Translations under genes and position numbers: made by a program
The notes under the pieces: generated by a model
What the model saw: the letters and a program-made list of their open reading frames with translations, nothing else
What the model was told of the DNA's origin: nothing
The model's database searches: none
Shown here: positions 16,994 through 26,831 of the stretch, piece after piece
Position numbering within the stretch: position 1 is the stretch's first letter
Layout: each line of letters begins with the position of its first letter
Assembly: GCF_001746835.1 (NCBI RefSeq)
Contig: NZ_CP016094.1
Coordinates: 806,001 to 870,000 of the forward strand
Reading direction: 5' to 3'
Origin: Lacunisphaera limnophila
GTDB taxonomy: Bacteria > Verrucomicrobiota > Verrucomicrobiia > Opitutales > Opitutaceae
Length of the DNA: 64,000 nt

Positions 16994-18736
16994 TCACCGG
17001 CGCTGGAATTCGGGGGCACCCAGGAGCAGCGCGAGCGCCTTGCGGCTGTTGATGGGGGTGGCTTCGCCGCCGGCCGACTCCTCGAGCTGGGCGAGCACGA
17101 TGCGCCGGGTGTTCTCGCCCGGCTCCTTGCCGAGCACGGTGCGACCGAGCGTGGTGATGACGGAGGCTGGTTCGTCGGTGTCGGCGCCCCGCAGCAGCGG
17201 GCCCGGCTCGACCCGGCAATCGGCCACCTGCCCACCCGTGAGGGCGAGGGCGAAATTCAGCCGGGCCACCAACGCGCCGGCGTTGACCCAGTGCGAGGAA
17301 TCCTCGGGAAAACCCGTCGGCGGGCCCCACGCGTAGAGCGGCTGGCCCATCTCGACGAGGTGCATCAGGGCCGTGCGCCGCGGCAGCGCCGCGATGCGCT
17401 CGGCGCCGCGGCCGAAGACCAGCCCGGCCTCGACGGCATGGACCGGCGGGCGTCCGGCCCGCGGCGGCACCTCGACCAGGGTGGCACCGGTCGCCCGCAG
17501 CGCCGAGGCCAGGAACTCGAACGGCGACTTCGTCTTCGCGCCGCGATATTCCGGTCCCAGGAATTCCGGCGAGGCGAACAGCGCCGCGTAGGTGCGGCGC
17601 AGGTCGCCGTCACTGGCCCGGAACTCCGCGGCCACGCGCTCAACCAAGGCCGCGGGCGGTGTGTCCGCCACGAAACGCTGGCACAACTTGGTAGCGAGGT
17701 GGCGCGCGGTGGCCGGATGCGTGGCGAGCAGGTCGAGCACGCGCTCCCCCTCCGCCTGGCCGCCGCCCTTGATCTTCGTCCCCAACACGGTCTTCGGCTT
17801 GGGGTCGTGCATCCGCTCGCGAAACACAAAGCGGCCGTCGCGCGGGTCGACGGTCCAGCCGGTGAAGACCCGCGCCACTTCCTGCACGTCGCGTTGCGTG
17901 TAACCGCCGTCCACCCCGAGCGTGTGCAGCTCGAGCAGCTCGCGCCCGTAATTTTCATTCAGGCCGCCCTTCCGCGGCCGCGCGGCCGGAGCGGCGGCCT
18001 CTCCGTCCGGACCCATCGTTTTCGCCCCGGCCTGCCGCTGCCGCGCCCGCTCGCGATCGGTCAACTCCCGCTCCCGCGAGCTGCGGGCGTTGTCGAGGTA
18101 CACGAGCATGGCAGGGCTTTGCGCGGTCGCCCCCAGCAGGTCGCGGAAGCGGCCAAAGACATGCGGCCGGATCGTATCCTGCTCATACGTGACCACGGTG
18201 GCGCGGACCGCCTGCTTGCGGACATCGACGTTGAAATGGTTGAACCAGAAATCCACCAGCACCTCCTCGAGCTGGCGCTCGGAGCGCACGGCGCGGGTGA
18301 GTTTGGCGTATTGGAGTTCACCGAGGGCCTGCGCGACCACCGACCGTAAGGGATCGTCCTGGGCGGTCCGTGGGCGGGTGGCTTGCATCGGTTCGCCCTC
18401 GGTGGCCTTGGCTGCGTTGGCCTTCTGTGCCTGGTTGCGTTGCTCGTGGTAGGCCGTGACCAGGGCCGCAGGCGTAAGCTGGAGGTGGGTCAACTTCGCC
18501 ACCGCGGCCTGCGCGGCCGCATCGGGCAGGCCCTCGGGCTGCAGTTGCGCCCGAATCCAGGACGGCACGCCCTGGGCGGCGACCCGCTCGACCTCGCCGG
18601 GACGCGGGCCGTAGCCCAGGCGGTTCAGCACGTGGGCCGCCGTGGCCTGCTCCGCTTCGGTCACGGCCGCCGCCGCGATCCCGCCCGAAAGCAGTAGAAA
18701 AACGAGGGGCAGGGCCAACCAGCGGACGCGATCCAT
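16994..18736 (-). CDS. DUF1800 family exported protein
   Basis: 580 residues with a signal peptide (LALPLVFLLLSGGIAAAA) and the hallmarks of DUF1800: AAHVLNRLGYGPRPGEVERV at the start, VDFWFNHFNVD, and NENYGRELLELHTLGVDGGY with TQRDVQEVARVFTGW. It is mostly alpha-helical. The function of the family is unknown; it is almost always linked with DUF1501, and the two are presumed to form one exported system. A stretch of charged, low-complexity insertion (about residues 230-260, QRQAGAKTMGPDGEAAAPAA) interrupts the central region. It is the first gene of the pair, followed after eight bases by the DUF1501 gene. Confidence 0.92.
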   Translation of the reverse strand: MDRVRWLALPLVFLLLSGGIAAAAVTEAEQATAAHVLNRLGYGPRPGEVERVAAQGVPSWIRAQLQPEGLPDAAAQAAVAKLTHLQLTPAALVTAYHEQRNQAQKANAAKATEGEPMQATRPRTAQDDPLRSVVAQALGELQYAKLTRAVRSERQLEEVLVDFWFNHFNVDVRKQAVRATVVTYEQDTIRPHVFGRFRDLLGATAQSPAMLVYLDNARSSRERELTDRERARQRQAGAKTMGPDGEAAAPAARPRKGGLNENYGRELLELHTLGVDGGYTQRDVQEVARVFTGWTVDPRDGRFVFRERMHDPKPKTVLGTKIKGGGQAEGERVLDLLATHPATARHLATKLCQRFVADTPPAALVERVAAEFRASDGDLRRTYAALFASPEFLGPEYRGAKTKSPFEFLASALRATGATLVEVPPRAGRPPVHAVEAGLVFGRGAERIAALPRRTALMHLVEMGQPLYAWGPPTGFPEDSSHWVNAGALVARLNFALALTGGQVADCRVEPGPLLRGADTDEPASVITTLGRTVLGKEPGENTRRIVLAQLEESAGGEATPINSRKALALLLGAPEFQRR

Positions 18737-18792
18737 GCCCCGGAGACGTTGTCACCCCGGGGCCCGGTTACAACCTTTGGCGGGAAGCCGCC

Positions 18793-20865
18793 CTACTTCT
18801 GCAAATACTCCGCCAGCCAGTCGAAGACCGTCGTGTGCCAGAGCTCGCTGTTGGCGGGCTTGAGCACCCAGTGGCCCTCGTCGGGAAAATAGAGGAGCTT
18901 CGACGGCACGCCCTGGCGCTGGAGCGTGGTGAAGAGGCTCAGGCCCTGGTTGAGCGGGACGCGGAAATCGAGCTCGTTGTGGATGATCAGATTCGGCGTC
19001 CTGAATTTGGCCGCATGCCGGTGCGGCGAGAATTTCTCGAAATCCGGGTTCTGCCACGGGATGCCGTGGTCCCACTCGTCGAACCAGGTCTCCTCCGTCG
19101 TGCCGTACATCGAGGTGAATTCATAGACGCCGCAATGCGTGACGAGGGTCTTGAACTTGTCGGTGTGGCCCTGGAACCAGTTCATCATGTAGCCGCCGTA
19201 GCTGGCGCCCGCCGCCGCCATGCGGTCGGTATCGATCCACGGCTGCTTTTCCAGGTGCGCGAGCGCGGCCATCAAATCCTCGAACACCTTGCCGCCCCAG
19301 TCGTGCGAGATCTCGTCGGTGAACTGCTGGCCGAAGCCGGTCGAGCCCCGCGGATTCGGCATTGCGAGCACATAGCCCTGCGCGGCCCAGAGCTGGGGGT
19401 TCCAGCGCGTCGACCAGGAATCCAGGAAGGCGCTCTGCGGCCCGCCATGGACCCAGAACACCAGCGGATACTTTTTCGCGGCGTCAAACCCGGGTGGCTT
19501 CAGGATATACATCTGCACAGGCGTGCCACCCGCGCCCGGGACCGTGACCGTTTCGGCCGCCGGCAGCTCGAGCTCCGCCAGCAAGGTTTCGTTGGTCCGG
19601 GTCACCGGCATCGGCGCCCGGCGCGTGACCAGGTCCGCGCGCCACACCTCGGGGGGCTGGGTGTAGCTTGAGTGCAGGAAATAGATCTGCCGGCCATCGG
19701 CGGAGCGACTGACATCCCCGTTGACGCCGCCACCGTGCAGCTTGCGCGGCGTACCGCCGGCCACCGGCACCTCGAACACCGGTTCGGTCCCGGCCTCCTG
19801 GGCGGGAAACACGAGGCTCTGGCTGTCGGCCGCCCAATCAAGCGCGCCGACCGACACATCCCAATCCGCGGTCAGGCTCCAATCCTCGCCGCTATTACGC
19901 GAGTGCAAGCGCACCTGCCAGCGGTCGGCCTCAAACCCGGCCCGGGCCTGCGCGCGATACGCGAGGTATTTGCCATCGGGCGAGTACCGCGGGTGCGTGT
20001 CGGCCGCGGGACTCGTGGTGACCTTGCGACGCTCGCCGGTGGAGAGGTCCACCGTCCAGATATCATGGTTCGTGGACCAGGCCTGCTCGCGCGTCACGTG
20101 GTGCGGGGCGGCAAAGGCCAGCTCCCGGCCGTCGGGCGAAAAATCAAATTCATCGCCTTCCTCAAAGGTGGCGGAGGTCGGCACGGCGTCGTTCTCGCCG
20201 GGCGTGACGTTGCGCGGCTCACCGGTGGCGGCGCCGGCCTTCATCGGCAGCACGAAGAGATGCTTGCGCTTGCCGTCCACCCACGAATCCCAATGCCGGT
20301 AGAGGAGCTGCGTGATGACCCGGGCCTTCACCGGGGACGCTGCCCGGGCGGCCAGCTTTTCCTTGTTCAAGCGGTCGGCCTCGGCAAAGGGCCGGTCAGA
20401 AAATTCCGGGAACACCTCCGAGACGAAGGCGAGTTGATCCCCCGTGGGCGCCCACACGGCCTGACCGGCCTCCGTGGAGAGGTCCGTGAGCTGGCGCGCC
20501 TCCCCGCCGGAAGCTGGCACGATCCAGAGCTGCGTGCTGCCGCCGCGGTTCGACTCAAAGGCGATCCACTGCCCGTCCGGCGACCAGCGGGGGTGGCGGT
20601 CATGCTTGGGTGAACCCGCCAGCAAGCGGGCCTCGCCGCCCTCGGCCGGGATCACCCAGATGTCGCTCTGGGTGCGGTTCTCGGCCTTCAGCACCTCGGT
20701 GACCACGTAGGCGACCGTGCGACCGTCGGGCGAAAGCTGGGGATCGGACACCCGCTTGAGCCGGAAGAGGTCCTCCAGTTCGAGGGGCCGGGCGACCGCG
20801 GACGCGAGGCCCGCGAACAAAAGGAGGGAGCAACCGAAGGCCTGACGGAGTGAAGCAGGTGACAT
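18793..20865 (-). CDS. S9 family peptidase (acyl-aminoacyl / dipeptidyl peptidase type), exported
   Basis: 690 residues: signal peptide (to about residue 25, ASAVA), a WD40/TolB-like beta-propeller with repeated LSPDGR and WSPDG blades, then an alpha/beta hydrolase domain from about residue 440. The catalytic triad is visible as S555 in GASYGGYMMN, D633 in ELDFRVPL and H665 in DEGHWVLKP. Such enzymes release dipeptides or N-terminal residues from short peptides. The signal peptide makes it periplasmic or secreted. It is divergent from the M16 gene across a 156-base region and forms part of a cluster of four exported peptidases. Confidence 0.93.
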   Translation of the reverse strand: MSPASLRQAFGCSLLLFAGLASAVARPLELEDLFRLKRVSDPQLSPDGRTVAYVVTEVLKAENRTQSDIWVIPAEGGEARLLAGSPKHDRHPRWSPDGQWIAFESNRGGSTQLWIVPASGGEARQLTDLSTEAGQAVWAPTGDQLAFVSEVFPEFSDRPFAEADRLNKEKLAARAASPVKARVITQLLYRHWDSWVDGKRKHLFVLPMKAGAATGEPRNVTPGENDAVPTSATFEEGDEFDFSPDGRELAFAAPHHVTREQAWSTNHDIWTVDLSTGERRKVTTSPAADTHPRYSPDGKYLAYRAQARAGFEADRWQVRLHSRNSGEDWSLTADWDVSVGALDWAADSQSLVFPAQEAGTEPVFEVPVAGGTPRKLHGGGVNGDVSRSADGRQIYFLHSSYTQPPEVWRADLVTRRAPMPVTRTNETLLAELELPAAETVTVPGAGGTPVQMYILKPPGFDAAKKYPLVFWVHGGPQSAFLDSWSTRWNPQLWAAQGYVLAMPNPRGSTGFGQQFTDEISHDWGGKVFEDLMAALAHLEKQPWIDTDRMAAAGASYGGYMMNWFQGHTDKFKTLVTHCGVYEFTSMYGTTEETWFDEWDHGIPWQNPDFEKFSPHRHAAKFRTPNLIIHNELDFRVPLNQGLSLFTTLQRQGVPSKLLYFPDEGHWVLKPANSELWHTTVFDWLAEYLQK

Positions 20866-20965
20866 GGGATGATTTTTGCCCAGTTAGGCTGATTTCCGCC
20901 CGCATGCAAAGCCCGGCTTCGTCCGGCCCGCCCCGTCCATCCCGCGAAATGGGCCTTTTGTCCTA

Positions 20966-20995
20966 TTGGCATCCGCAAACGAGCCGTGCTAGTCT
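20966..20995 (+). promoter_or_regulatory. Candidate sigma-70 type promoter for the M16 peptidase gene
   Basis: A TTGGCA box at 20966-20971 and a TAGTCT box at 20990-20995 are separated by 18 bases, in the divergent region between the S9 and M16 genes. Transcription would start about 20 bases before the ATG at 21022, which supports that start over the upstream GTG at 20986 that overlaps the -10 box. The match is by eye only. Confidence 0.35.
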
Positions 20996-21021
20996 CGGCT
21001 CAAATCCAACCGCTCCTTCCC

Positions 21022-23874
21022 ATGCTGCCACGATTCCCCTCCCTGGGCCGTTCTCCCCGGCTCGCGCTTGTTCCCCTGCTGGTCCTGGCCCTCGCGCCCC
21101 TGGTGCGCGCCGCCCTGCCCGCCGACATCCCGCCCCGCCCGCAGGCCCCCAACGATGAGGCGGAATACCGCCGCTTCACCCTGGACAACGGCCTCAAGGT
21201 CATCCTGCTCTCCGACCCGAAGCTCAACAAGTCCTCCGCGTCGCTCGCTGTCGCCGCCGGTTCCTACAGCGACCCGGCCAACCGCCAGGGCCTGGCCCAC
21301 TTCCTCGAGCACATGCTCTTCCTCGGCACGGAAAAATACCCCGACGAGGCCGACTACGGCAATTACCTCAAGATCAACGGCGGCTACAACAACGCCTACA
21401 CCGCCGGCGACCACACCAATTACCTCCTCGAAATCCGCCATGAGGCCTTCGAGGGCGCGCTCGACCGCCTGTCCCAGTTCTTCATCGCCCCGCTCTTCAC
21501 GCCGGAGTTCACCGAGCGCGAGATGAACGCCGTCAATTCCGAGAACCAGAAGAACCTCGAGAACGACCTCTGGCGCCAGTACCAGCTCACCAACACCCTC
21601 TACCGGCCCGGCCACCCGGCCAACCATTTCAGCACGGGCAACCGCGACACCCTCGGCGGCACCACCCGCGAGGAGCTCCTCGCCTTCTACCACGCCCACT
21701 ACAGCGCCAACACCATGACCCTCGCCCTCGTGGGCAAGGCCAGCCTCGACGAACTCGAGCAGTGGGCGCGCACGTACTTCACCCCGATCAAGAACCAGCA
21801 GCTCAAGCCCATCGACTACCCGGCCGACTACCTGCCGCCCAAGGCCGCCCTGCGCATCGCCCGCATGGAGCCGATCAAGGATGTCCGCCAGCTCACCCTC
21901 GAGTTCCCCCTCGGCGCCACCCGCCCGTTCTGGCCGAGCAAACCCGACCGCCTCCTCGGCTTCATCCTCGGCCACGAGGGCGAGGGCAGCCTGCTCTCCG
22001 CGCTGAAGGCCGAGGGCCTCGCCACCGGCATGGGCGCCAGCGCCGACGCCAACACCAAGGATTTCGGCTCCTTCAACGCCACTATCTCCCTCACCCCCGC
22101 CGGTCTGGAAAAATACCCGCGCGTGCTCGAGCTGTTCTTCGCCGCCATCTCGCGCCTCCGCAGCGCCGGCTACCCCGCCTACCTCTTCCAGGAACGCGCC
22201 GCCATGGCCCGCCTCGACGAGACCTTCCAGGACAAGGGCGAGGGCGCCGACCGTGCGGTCGCGCTCGCCAACCAGATCCGCGACTTCCCGCTCGAGATCG
22301 CCGAGCGCGAGCCCTACCTCTGGCTCCAGGAGGACCCGGCCGCCTACGCCACGGTCCTGAACCAGATCCGGCCCGACAACATGCTCGTGGTCCTCACCGC
22401 CAAGGGCGTCCCGACCGACAAGTCCGAGCCCGTCTACGGCACGAAGTACAGCTACACCGAGGAGACCGGCCCGGCCTACACCGCCCTGCTCACCCCGCCC
22501 GAAGTCGCCGCCATCCAGCTGCCCAAGGCCAACCCCTTCATCCCCGCCAGCGCCACTGTCCTGCCCACCCAGCCCATCCAGCTCCTCGACGAGCCCGCGC
22601 TGAGCCTGCTCTATGCCCAGGACACCGAGTTCCAGCGCCCGATGGTCGCCGAGGTCTACCGCTTCCGCCTGCCCCGCGCGCTGGCCTCCCTCGAGACCTC
22701 CGTCCTGCTGCGCTTCTACGAGGCCTGCATCCGCGAGTCGCTCAACGAGGTCGCCTACACCGCCGGTCAGGCCGGCCTGAACTTCTCGTTCAACGCCGCC
22801 CTCGAGGGCGTCGAGATCGCGGTTGAGGGCTACGACGCCTCCGCCCCGCGCCTGCTCGACACCATCGCCGCCAACCTCGTGGACTTCTCCCTCCCCGACG
22901 AGCGCTTCGCCGCCATCAAGGACCGCCTCCTGCGCGAACTCGGCAACTTCCCGCGCGCCGACGCCTACCAGATCCTGCTGGAAACGCGCCGCGCCACCGT
23001 CCGCGAGTTTCACTTCCGCCCCGACGAGCAGCTCCCCGTCGCCCAGGGCGTGACCCTCGCCGCCGTCCGCGACTTCGCCCGGAAACTCTACACCCGCGGC
23101 AAGCTCGAGGCCCTCGTGCACGGCAACGTCACCGCCGCCGACGCCATCGCGCACGCCCGCCGCTTCGGCGCCGCGCTCGCCAGCCAGCCCGTGGCCGACG
23201 CCGACCTCCTGCGCCGCCGCCTGCTGGCCCAACCGGCCGGCGAGGCCCTGCGCACCAACGAGCAGCTCGTGGTGAACAACTCCGCCTTCCGCCGCGAGTA
23301 CGTGCTCGGCGACGACTCGCCCGAGATCCGCGCCGCCACGCTCGTGCTCGGCAACTTCATCAGCGAGCCGTTCTTCTCGGAGCTCCGCACCCGCCAGCAG
23401 CTCGGCTACATCGTCGGCGCCAACGCCGGCGGCGAGGAGAACACGAACTTCGCCTACTTCATCATCCAGTCGGGCGAATATCCGGCCGACGAGGTCGAGA
23501 AGCGCGCCGACGACTTCATCGTCAAGCTGCCCCTGATGCTCAGCGGCCTGCCCGACGATGCCTGGGCCTCCATCATCGGCGGCGTCCGGGCCCAGCTCGA
23601 GGAGAAGGACAAGGCCATCGCCGACCGCGCCAAGCGCCTCTTCGCCCTCGGCTACGACCGCGCCGGCGACTGGAACCGCCGTGAGGAAACCCTGGCCGCT
23701 CTCGACCGCCTGACCAAGGCCCGCACCGGCGAGATCCTCGACCACGCCCTCGGCCTCTCCACCCGCCAGATGCGCACCTACCTCGGCTTCGCCCGCCAGC
23801 ACGAGGCCAAGGCCCCGCAGACCCCCACCTACACCGACCGCCCCGCCTGGAAACAGACGCGGCAGTTCAAATAA
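21022..23874 (+). CDS. M16 family metallopeptidase (pitrilysin/insulinase type), exported
   Basis: 950 residues, the length of full-size pitrilysin/protease III enzymes (two fused M16 halves of active and inactive type). A signal peptide ends near VRAALPA. The inverted zinc motif HFLEH (H93, E96, H97) is followed by the third ligand E174 in NSENQ, the same 77-residue spacing after the second His as in E. coli pitrilysin. The C-terminal half has RTRQQLGYIVGA, the usual substrate-binding region. The enzyme degrades small peptides enclosed in its chamber, here in the periplasm. It is followed by a strong terminator and is a single-gene unit. Confidence 0.94.
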   Translation: MLPRFPSLGRSPRLALVPLLVLALAPLVRAALPADIPPRPQAPNDEAEYRRFTLDNGLKVILLSDPKLNKSSASLAVAAGSYSDPANRQGLAHFLEHMLFLGTEKYPDEADYGNYLKINGGYNNAYTAGDHTNYLLEIRHEAFEGALDRLSQFFIAPLFTPEFTEREMNAVNSENQKNLENDLWRQYQLTNTLYRPGHPANHFSTGNRDTLGGTTREELLAFYHAHYSANTMTLALVGKASLDELEQWARTYFTPIKNQQLKPIDYPADYLPPKAALRIARMEPIKDVRQLTLEFPLGATRPFWPSKPDRLLGFILGHEGEGSLLSALKAEGLATGMGASADANTKDFGSFNATISLTPAGLEKYPRVLELFFAAISRLRSAGYPAYLFQERAAMARLDETFQDKGEGADRAVALANQIRDFPLEIAEREPYLWLQEDPAAYATVLNQIRPDNMLVVLTAKGVPTDKSEPVYGTKYSYTEETGPAYTALLTPPEVAAIQLPKANPFIPASATVLPTQPIQLLDEPALSLLYAQDTEFQRPMVAEVYRFRLPRALASLETSVLLRFYEACIRESLNEVAYTAGQAGLNFSFNAALEGVEIAVEGYDASAPRLLDTIAANLVDFSLPDERFAAIKDRLLRELGNFPRADAYQILLETRRATVREFHFRPDEQLPVAQGVTLAAVRDFARKLYTRGKLEALVHGNVTAADAIAHARRFGAALASQPVADADLLRRRLLAQPAGEALRTNEQLVVNNSAFRREYVLGDDSPEIRAATLVLGNFISEPFFSELRTRQQLGYIVGANAGGEENTNFAYFIIQSGEYPADEVEKRADDFIVKLPLMLSGLPDDAWASIIGGVRAQLEEKDKAIADRAKRLFALGYDRAGDWNRREETLAALDRLTKARTGEILDHALGLSTRQMRTYLGFARQHEAKAPQTPTYTDRPAWKQTRQFK

Positions 23875-23904
23875 GTCCGGGGCCGTTGGGCCAAGGCACT
23901 CTCC

Positions 23905-23935
23905 ACGCCCGCCACCCGGCGGGCGTTTGTTTTTT
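23905..23935 (+). terminator. Rho-independent terminator after the M16 gene
   Basis: A perfect 9-bp stem (ACGCCCGCC at 23905-23913 against GGCGGGCGT at 23918-23926) with a 4-base loop is followed by TTGTTTTTTG. It lies 31 bases after the M16 stop and separates that gene from the M1 peptidase gene. Confidence 0.8.
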
Positions 23936-23939
23936 GTAG

Positions 23940-23961
23940 GGCGGGGTCGCCGAACCCCGCC
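23940..23961. repeat. Intergenic palindromic element, GGCGGGGTC family (single arm)
   Basis: A 22-base hairpin (GGCGGGGTCGCCGAACCCCGCC) preceded by TGTAG and followed by CTCGCC. Apart from one base it equals the arm found twice inside the fourth TIR gene at 38883-38904 and 38929-38950. It lies between the terminator and the M1 gene. It looks like one copy, or half a copy, of a dispersed palindromic repeat. Confidence 0.7.
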
Positions 23962-24016
23962 TCGCCCGCCGCCACTTGTGCCTTGTCTCCGCGCCGCGCC
24001 CTTGTGTCATAACCGG

Positions 24017-26656
24017 ATGCCCAAATCCCTCCGTCGGCTTGCCACCCTCCTGAGTCTGTTCGTTGCCGGTGGCGCCCTCGCCGCCAGCCAGCCCGTCGAT
24101 CCGCTGCGCCTCACCCGGGAGGTCGAGCCCGTCGCCCAGAGCGTCGAGCTCACCCTCGACCCGGCCAAGGACGACTTCTCCGGCCGCGTCATCATCGACC
24201 TGCTGGCCAACCAGCCCTTCACGTCGTTCCGCCTGAACGCCGAGGGCCCGACCTTTTCGACCGCCACGCTCACCAGCGCCGACGGCGAGGTCACCACGCT
24301 GCAGGCCGAGGTCACCAACGCCAAGTTCGCCATCGTCACCCTGACCGCGCCCAAGTCCCTGGGCATCGGCAACTACAAGCTCGTGATCGATTTCACCGCC
24401 AAATACCCGCGTGACGGCCTCGGTCTCTACAAGACCGTCAGCCGCGACGAGCCGTATCTTTTCACCCAGTTCGAGGACAAGCACGCCCGCAAGGCCTTCC
24501 CCTGCTGGGACGAACCCGAGTTCAAGATCAACTGGCAGCTCACCCTGAAGATCCCCGCCACGCTGGAGGCCGTGACCAACGCCGCCGTGGCCTACGAATC
24601 CCGCGACGGCGACTGGAAGACCATCGTCTTCGGCCGCACGCCGCCCATGCCCAGCTACATCGTGGCCCTCGCCGTCGGCCCGTTCGAATACGTGCCCGTC
24701 CCCGGCTGGACCGTGCCCGGCCGCATCATCACCCCCAAGGGCCAGTCCGCGCTCGCGGCCGAGGCCGTGCGGCTCACCCCGCGCATCATGGCCCGCCTCG
24801 AGGAGTATTTCGGCATCCCCTACCCCTACGCCAAGTACGACCAGATCGCCGTGCCCGAGTATGTCTACGGCGCGATGGAAAACGCCGGCCTCGTCACCTT
24901 CACCGACCGGCTCCTGCTGATGGACCCGGAGAAACCCTCCTTCTCCCAGCGCCGCAGCCTCGCCAGCGTGATCGCCCACGAGGGCGCCCACATGTGGTTC
25001 GGCGACCTCGTGACCATGAAATGGTGGGACGACCTCTGGCTCAACGAGTCCTTCGCCGACTGGATGGCCGGCCGCATCATCGGGCACGAATTCCCGGAGT
25101 TCCGCATCCAGGTGGCGGAAAGCCGCGGCATCAAGGGCGCCATGCGCAGCGACGCCCTCCCCTCCATCACCGCCATCCGCCGCCCGGTCACGGCCGAGTC
25201 CGACCTCGCGCAGCTCGTGGACGAACTCACCTACAACAAGGGCAAGGGCGTGCTCAACATGGTCGAGAACTGGATCGGGCCGGCGCAGTTCCGCGCCGCC
25301 ATGCGCACCTACTTCCTGAAGCACCGCTGGGGCAACACCGTCAGCGACGACCTCTGGGCCGCCTTCAGCGCCACCTCCGGCGATGACATCACCGGCCTGC
25401 TCGCGGCCTTCATCAACAAGCCCGGCGTGCCGCTCGTCACCCTCGCCCTTGATCCGGATGGGAAGCTCCGCCTCTCGCAGCGCCGTTTCCACAACCTCGG
25501 CGATCCCCAGCTGGAAGGCCAGTGGCAGATCCCCGTCGTGCTCGCCTGGGGCAAGGGCGGCGAAGTCCACCGCGAGCGCATCCTCCTGAAGGACCTCGAG
25601 CAGGTCGTCGCGATCCCCGGCCTGGCGGACGCCGACTGGATCTACCCCAACGCCGGCGAATCCGGTTATTTCCGCTGGAACCTCTCGCCCGAGCTCAACG
25701 CCCGGCTCGCCCGCCGGTCGGCGGCGCTCGCCCCCATTGAACGCGTGGGCCTGCTGGACAACACCTCCGCCCTCTTCAACGCCGGTCTGATCAACGGCAC
25801 CGACTACCTCGCCTACGTCACCGCGTTCGGCGGCGACCTCGACCCCGACGTCAACACCAGCGTCATCGCCAGCGTGGGCGGTCTGCGCAACACCTTCATC
25901 ACGCCCCCCTCGCGCCCGGCCTACAATTCCTACCGCACCGCGATCCTGCGGCCGATCCTCGATCGCATCGGCCTCCAGCCCGTCGCCGGCGAACCGGTCT
26001 ACCACGGGCCGCTGCGCAACGCCCTCTACGGGGCACTGGGCTACGAAGCCGCCGATCCCGTCGTGATCGCGGAGTGCCGCCGCCTCGCCGCGCTCTTCCT
26101 CGAGAACCCCCGGCAGGTGGACGCCGCCCTGCGGACCACCGCCCTGTCCGTCGCCGCCTACCATGGCGATGCGGCGTTCTTCGCGACGATCCAGGCGGCG
26201 TTTGAAAAGGCCCCGTCCCCCATCGTGCGCTCGGCCACCCTCGATGCGCTCGGCAGTTTCCATGACCCGGTCCTGGCCGGGCAGGCCCTCGCCTTCTCCC
26301 TCACCCCCGCGGTCAACTCCACCGAGTTCCTCGGCGTGCTCTTCGACATCAGCGGCGACCCGGATCTGCGCGAGCTGGCCGTGGACTGGACGATCGCGCA
26401 CTACGACGCCATCGCCGCCAAGGCCCCCGCCGAGTACGTCGCCGGGCTCATCGGCGTGGCCGGCGGCGCCGAGCCCGAGCTGTTCAACCGGCTGCGGGAT
26501 TTCCTCCTGGCCCCGGAGCGCAAGACCGAGTTCGCCCAGATCAACATCACCAAGTCCGCCGAACGCCTCGCCGTCCGCCAGCGCCTCCGCGAGAAGGAAC
26601 AGGCCAACGTCGTGAAGTTCCTGGAGACCTACCAGGGCAAGACGCCCCGGGACTGA
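24017..26656 (+). CDS. M1 family aminopeptidase, exported
   Basis: 879 residues from the ATG at 24017 (MPKSLRRLATLLSLFVAGGA, a signal peptide). The exopeptidase motif GAMEN is at 285-289. The zinc site is HEGAH (H321, E322, H325) with E344 after 18 residues in NESFADW, and the catalytic Tyr is Y406 in LTYNKGKG. The usual motif is HELAH; the Gly at the third place is a tolerated variant. A long ERAP1-like C-terminal helical domain fills residues about 550-879. It trims N-terminal residues from peptides in the envelope, which would complement the tricorn, S9 and M16 enzymes encoded nearby. Confidence 0.94.
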   Translation: MPKSLRRLATLLSLFVAGGALAASQPVDPLRLTREVEPVAQSVELTLDPAKDDFSGRVIIDLLANQPFTSFRLNAEGPTFSTATLTSADGEVTTLQAEVTNAKFAIVTLTAPKSLGIGNYKLVIDFTAKYPRDGLGLYKTVSRDEPYLFTQFEDKHARKAFPCWDEPEFKINWQLTLKIPATLEAVTNAAVAYESRDGDWKTIVFGRTPPMPSYIVALAVGPFEYVPVPGWTVPGRIITPKGQSALAAEAVRLTPRIMARLEEYFGIPYPYAKYDQIAVPEYVYGAMENAGLVTFTDRLLLMDPEKPSFSQRRSLASVIAHEGAHMWFGDLVTMKWWDDLWLNESFADWMAGRIIGHEFPEFRIQVAESRGIKGAMRSDALPSITAIRRPVTAESDLAQLVDELTYNKGKGVLNMVENWIGPAQFRAAMRTYFLKHRWGNTVSDDLWAAFSATSGDDITGLLAAFINKPGVPLVTLALDPDGKLRLSQRRFHNLGDPQLEGQWQIPVVLAWGKGGEVHRERILLKDLEQVVAIPGLADADWIYPNAGESGYFRWNLSPELNARLARRSAALAPIERVGLLDNTSALFNAGLINGTDYLAYVTAFGGDLDPDVNTSVIASVGGLRNTFITPPSRPAYNSYRTAILRPILDRIGLQPVAGEPVYHGPLRNALYGALGYEAADPVVIAECRRLAALFLENPRQVDAALRTTALSVAAYHGDAAFFATIQAAFEKAPSPIVRSATLDALGSFHDPVLAGQALAFSLTPAVNSTEFLGVLFDISGDPDLRELAVDWTIAHYDAIAAKAPAEYVAGLIGVAGGAEPELFNRLRDFLLAPERKTEFAQINITKSAERLAVRQRLREKEQANVVKFLETYQGKTPRD

Positions 26657-26683
26657 CCGGACCGAGGGAACTAGGGACTAAGC

Positions 26684-26751
26684 TGGAACCCGGCCTCCGG
26701 ACGGGTTGATCCGACATGCGTGGTCAAAACCGGTCCGGAGGCCCGGTTCCA
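26684..26751. repeat. Intergenic inverted repeat (19-base arms)
   Basis: TGGAACCCGGCCTCCGGAC at 26684-26702 is the reverse complement of 26733-26751 with one mismatch (18/19), with a 30-base spacer. It stands in the 268-base gap between the convergent M1 and S9A genes. Two further short palindromes, 26763-26776 (GCCTG/CAGGC) and 26799-26812 (GCTCGC/GCGAGC), follow before the TGTAGGGGCG element. Confidence 0.7.
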
Positions 26752-26831
26752 CCTGCCGGAGAGCCTGTTTGCAGGCGATGTCTGTCCCCCTGTGGGCAGC
26801 TCGCTCGCGAGCGCGGATTGAAAGGACCCGT

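Noticed and set aside
20989-23802. Long open frame (about 940 codons) on the minus strand opposite the M16 gene
   Set aside because: It is antisense to a gene with intact catalytic motifs, has Gly/Glu/Val-rich shadow composition and no domain; open antisense frames are expected at this G+C.
23867-26401. 844-codon minus-strand frame opposite the M1 gene
   Set aside because: Same shadow pattern; the plus strand carries GAMEN and HEGAH motifs.
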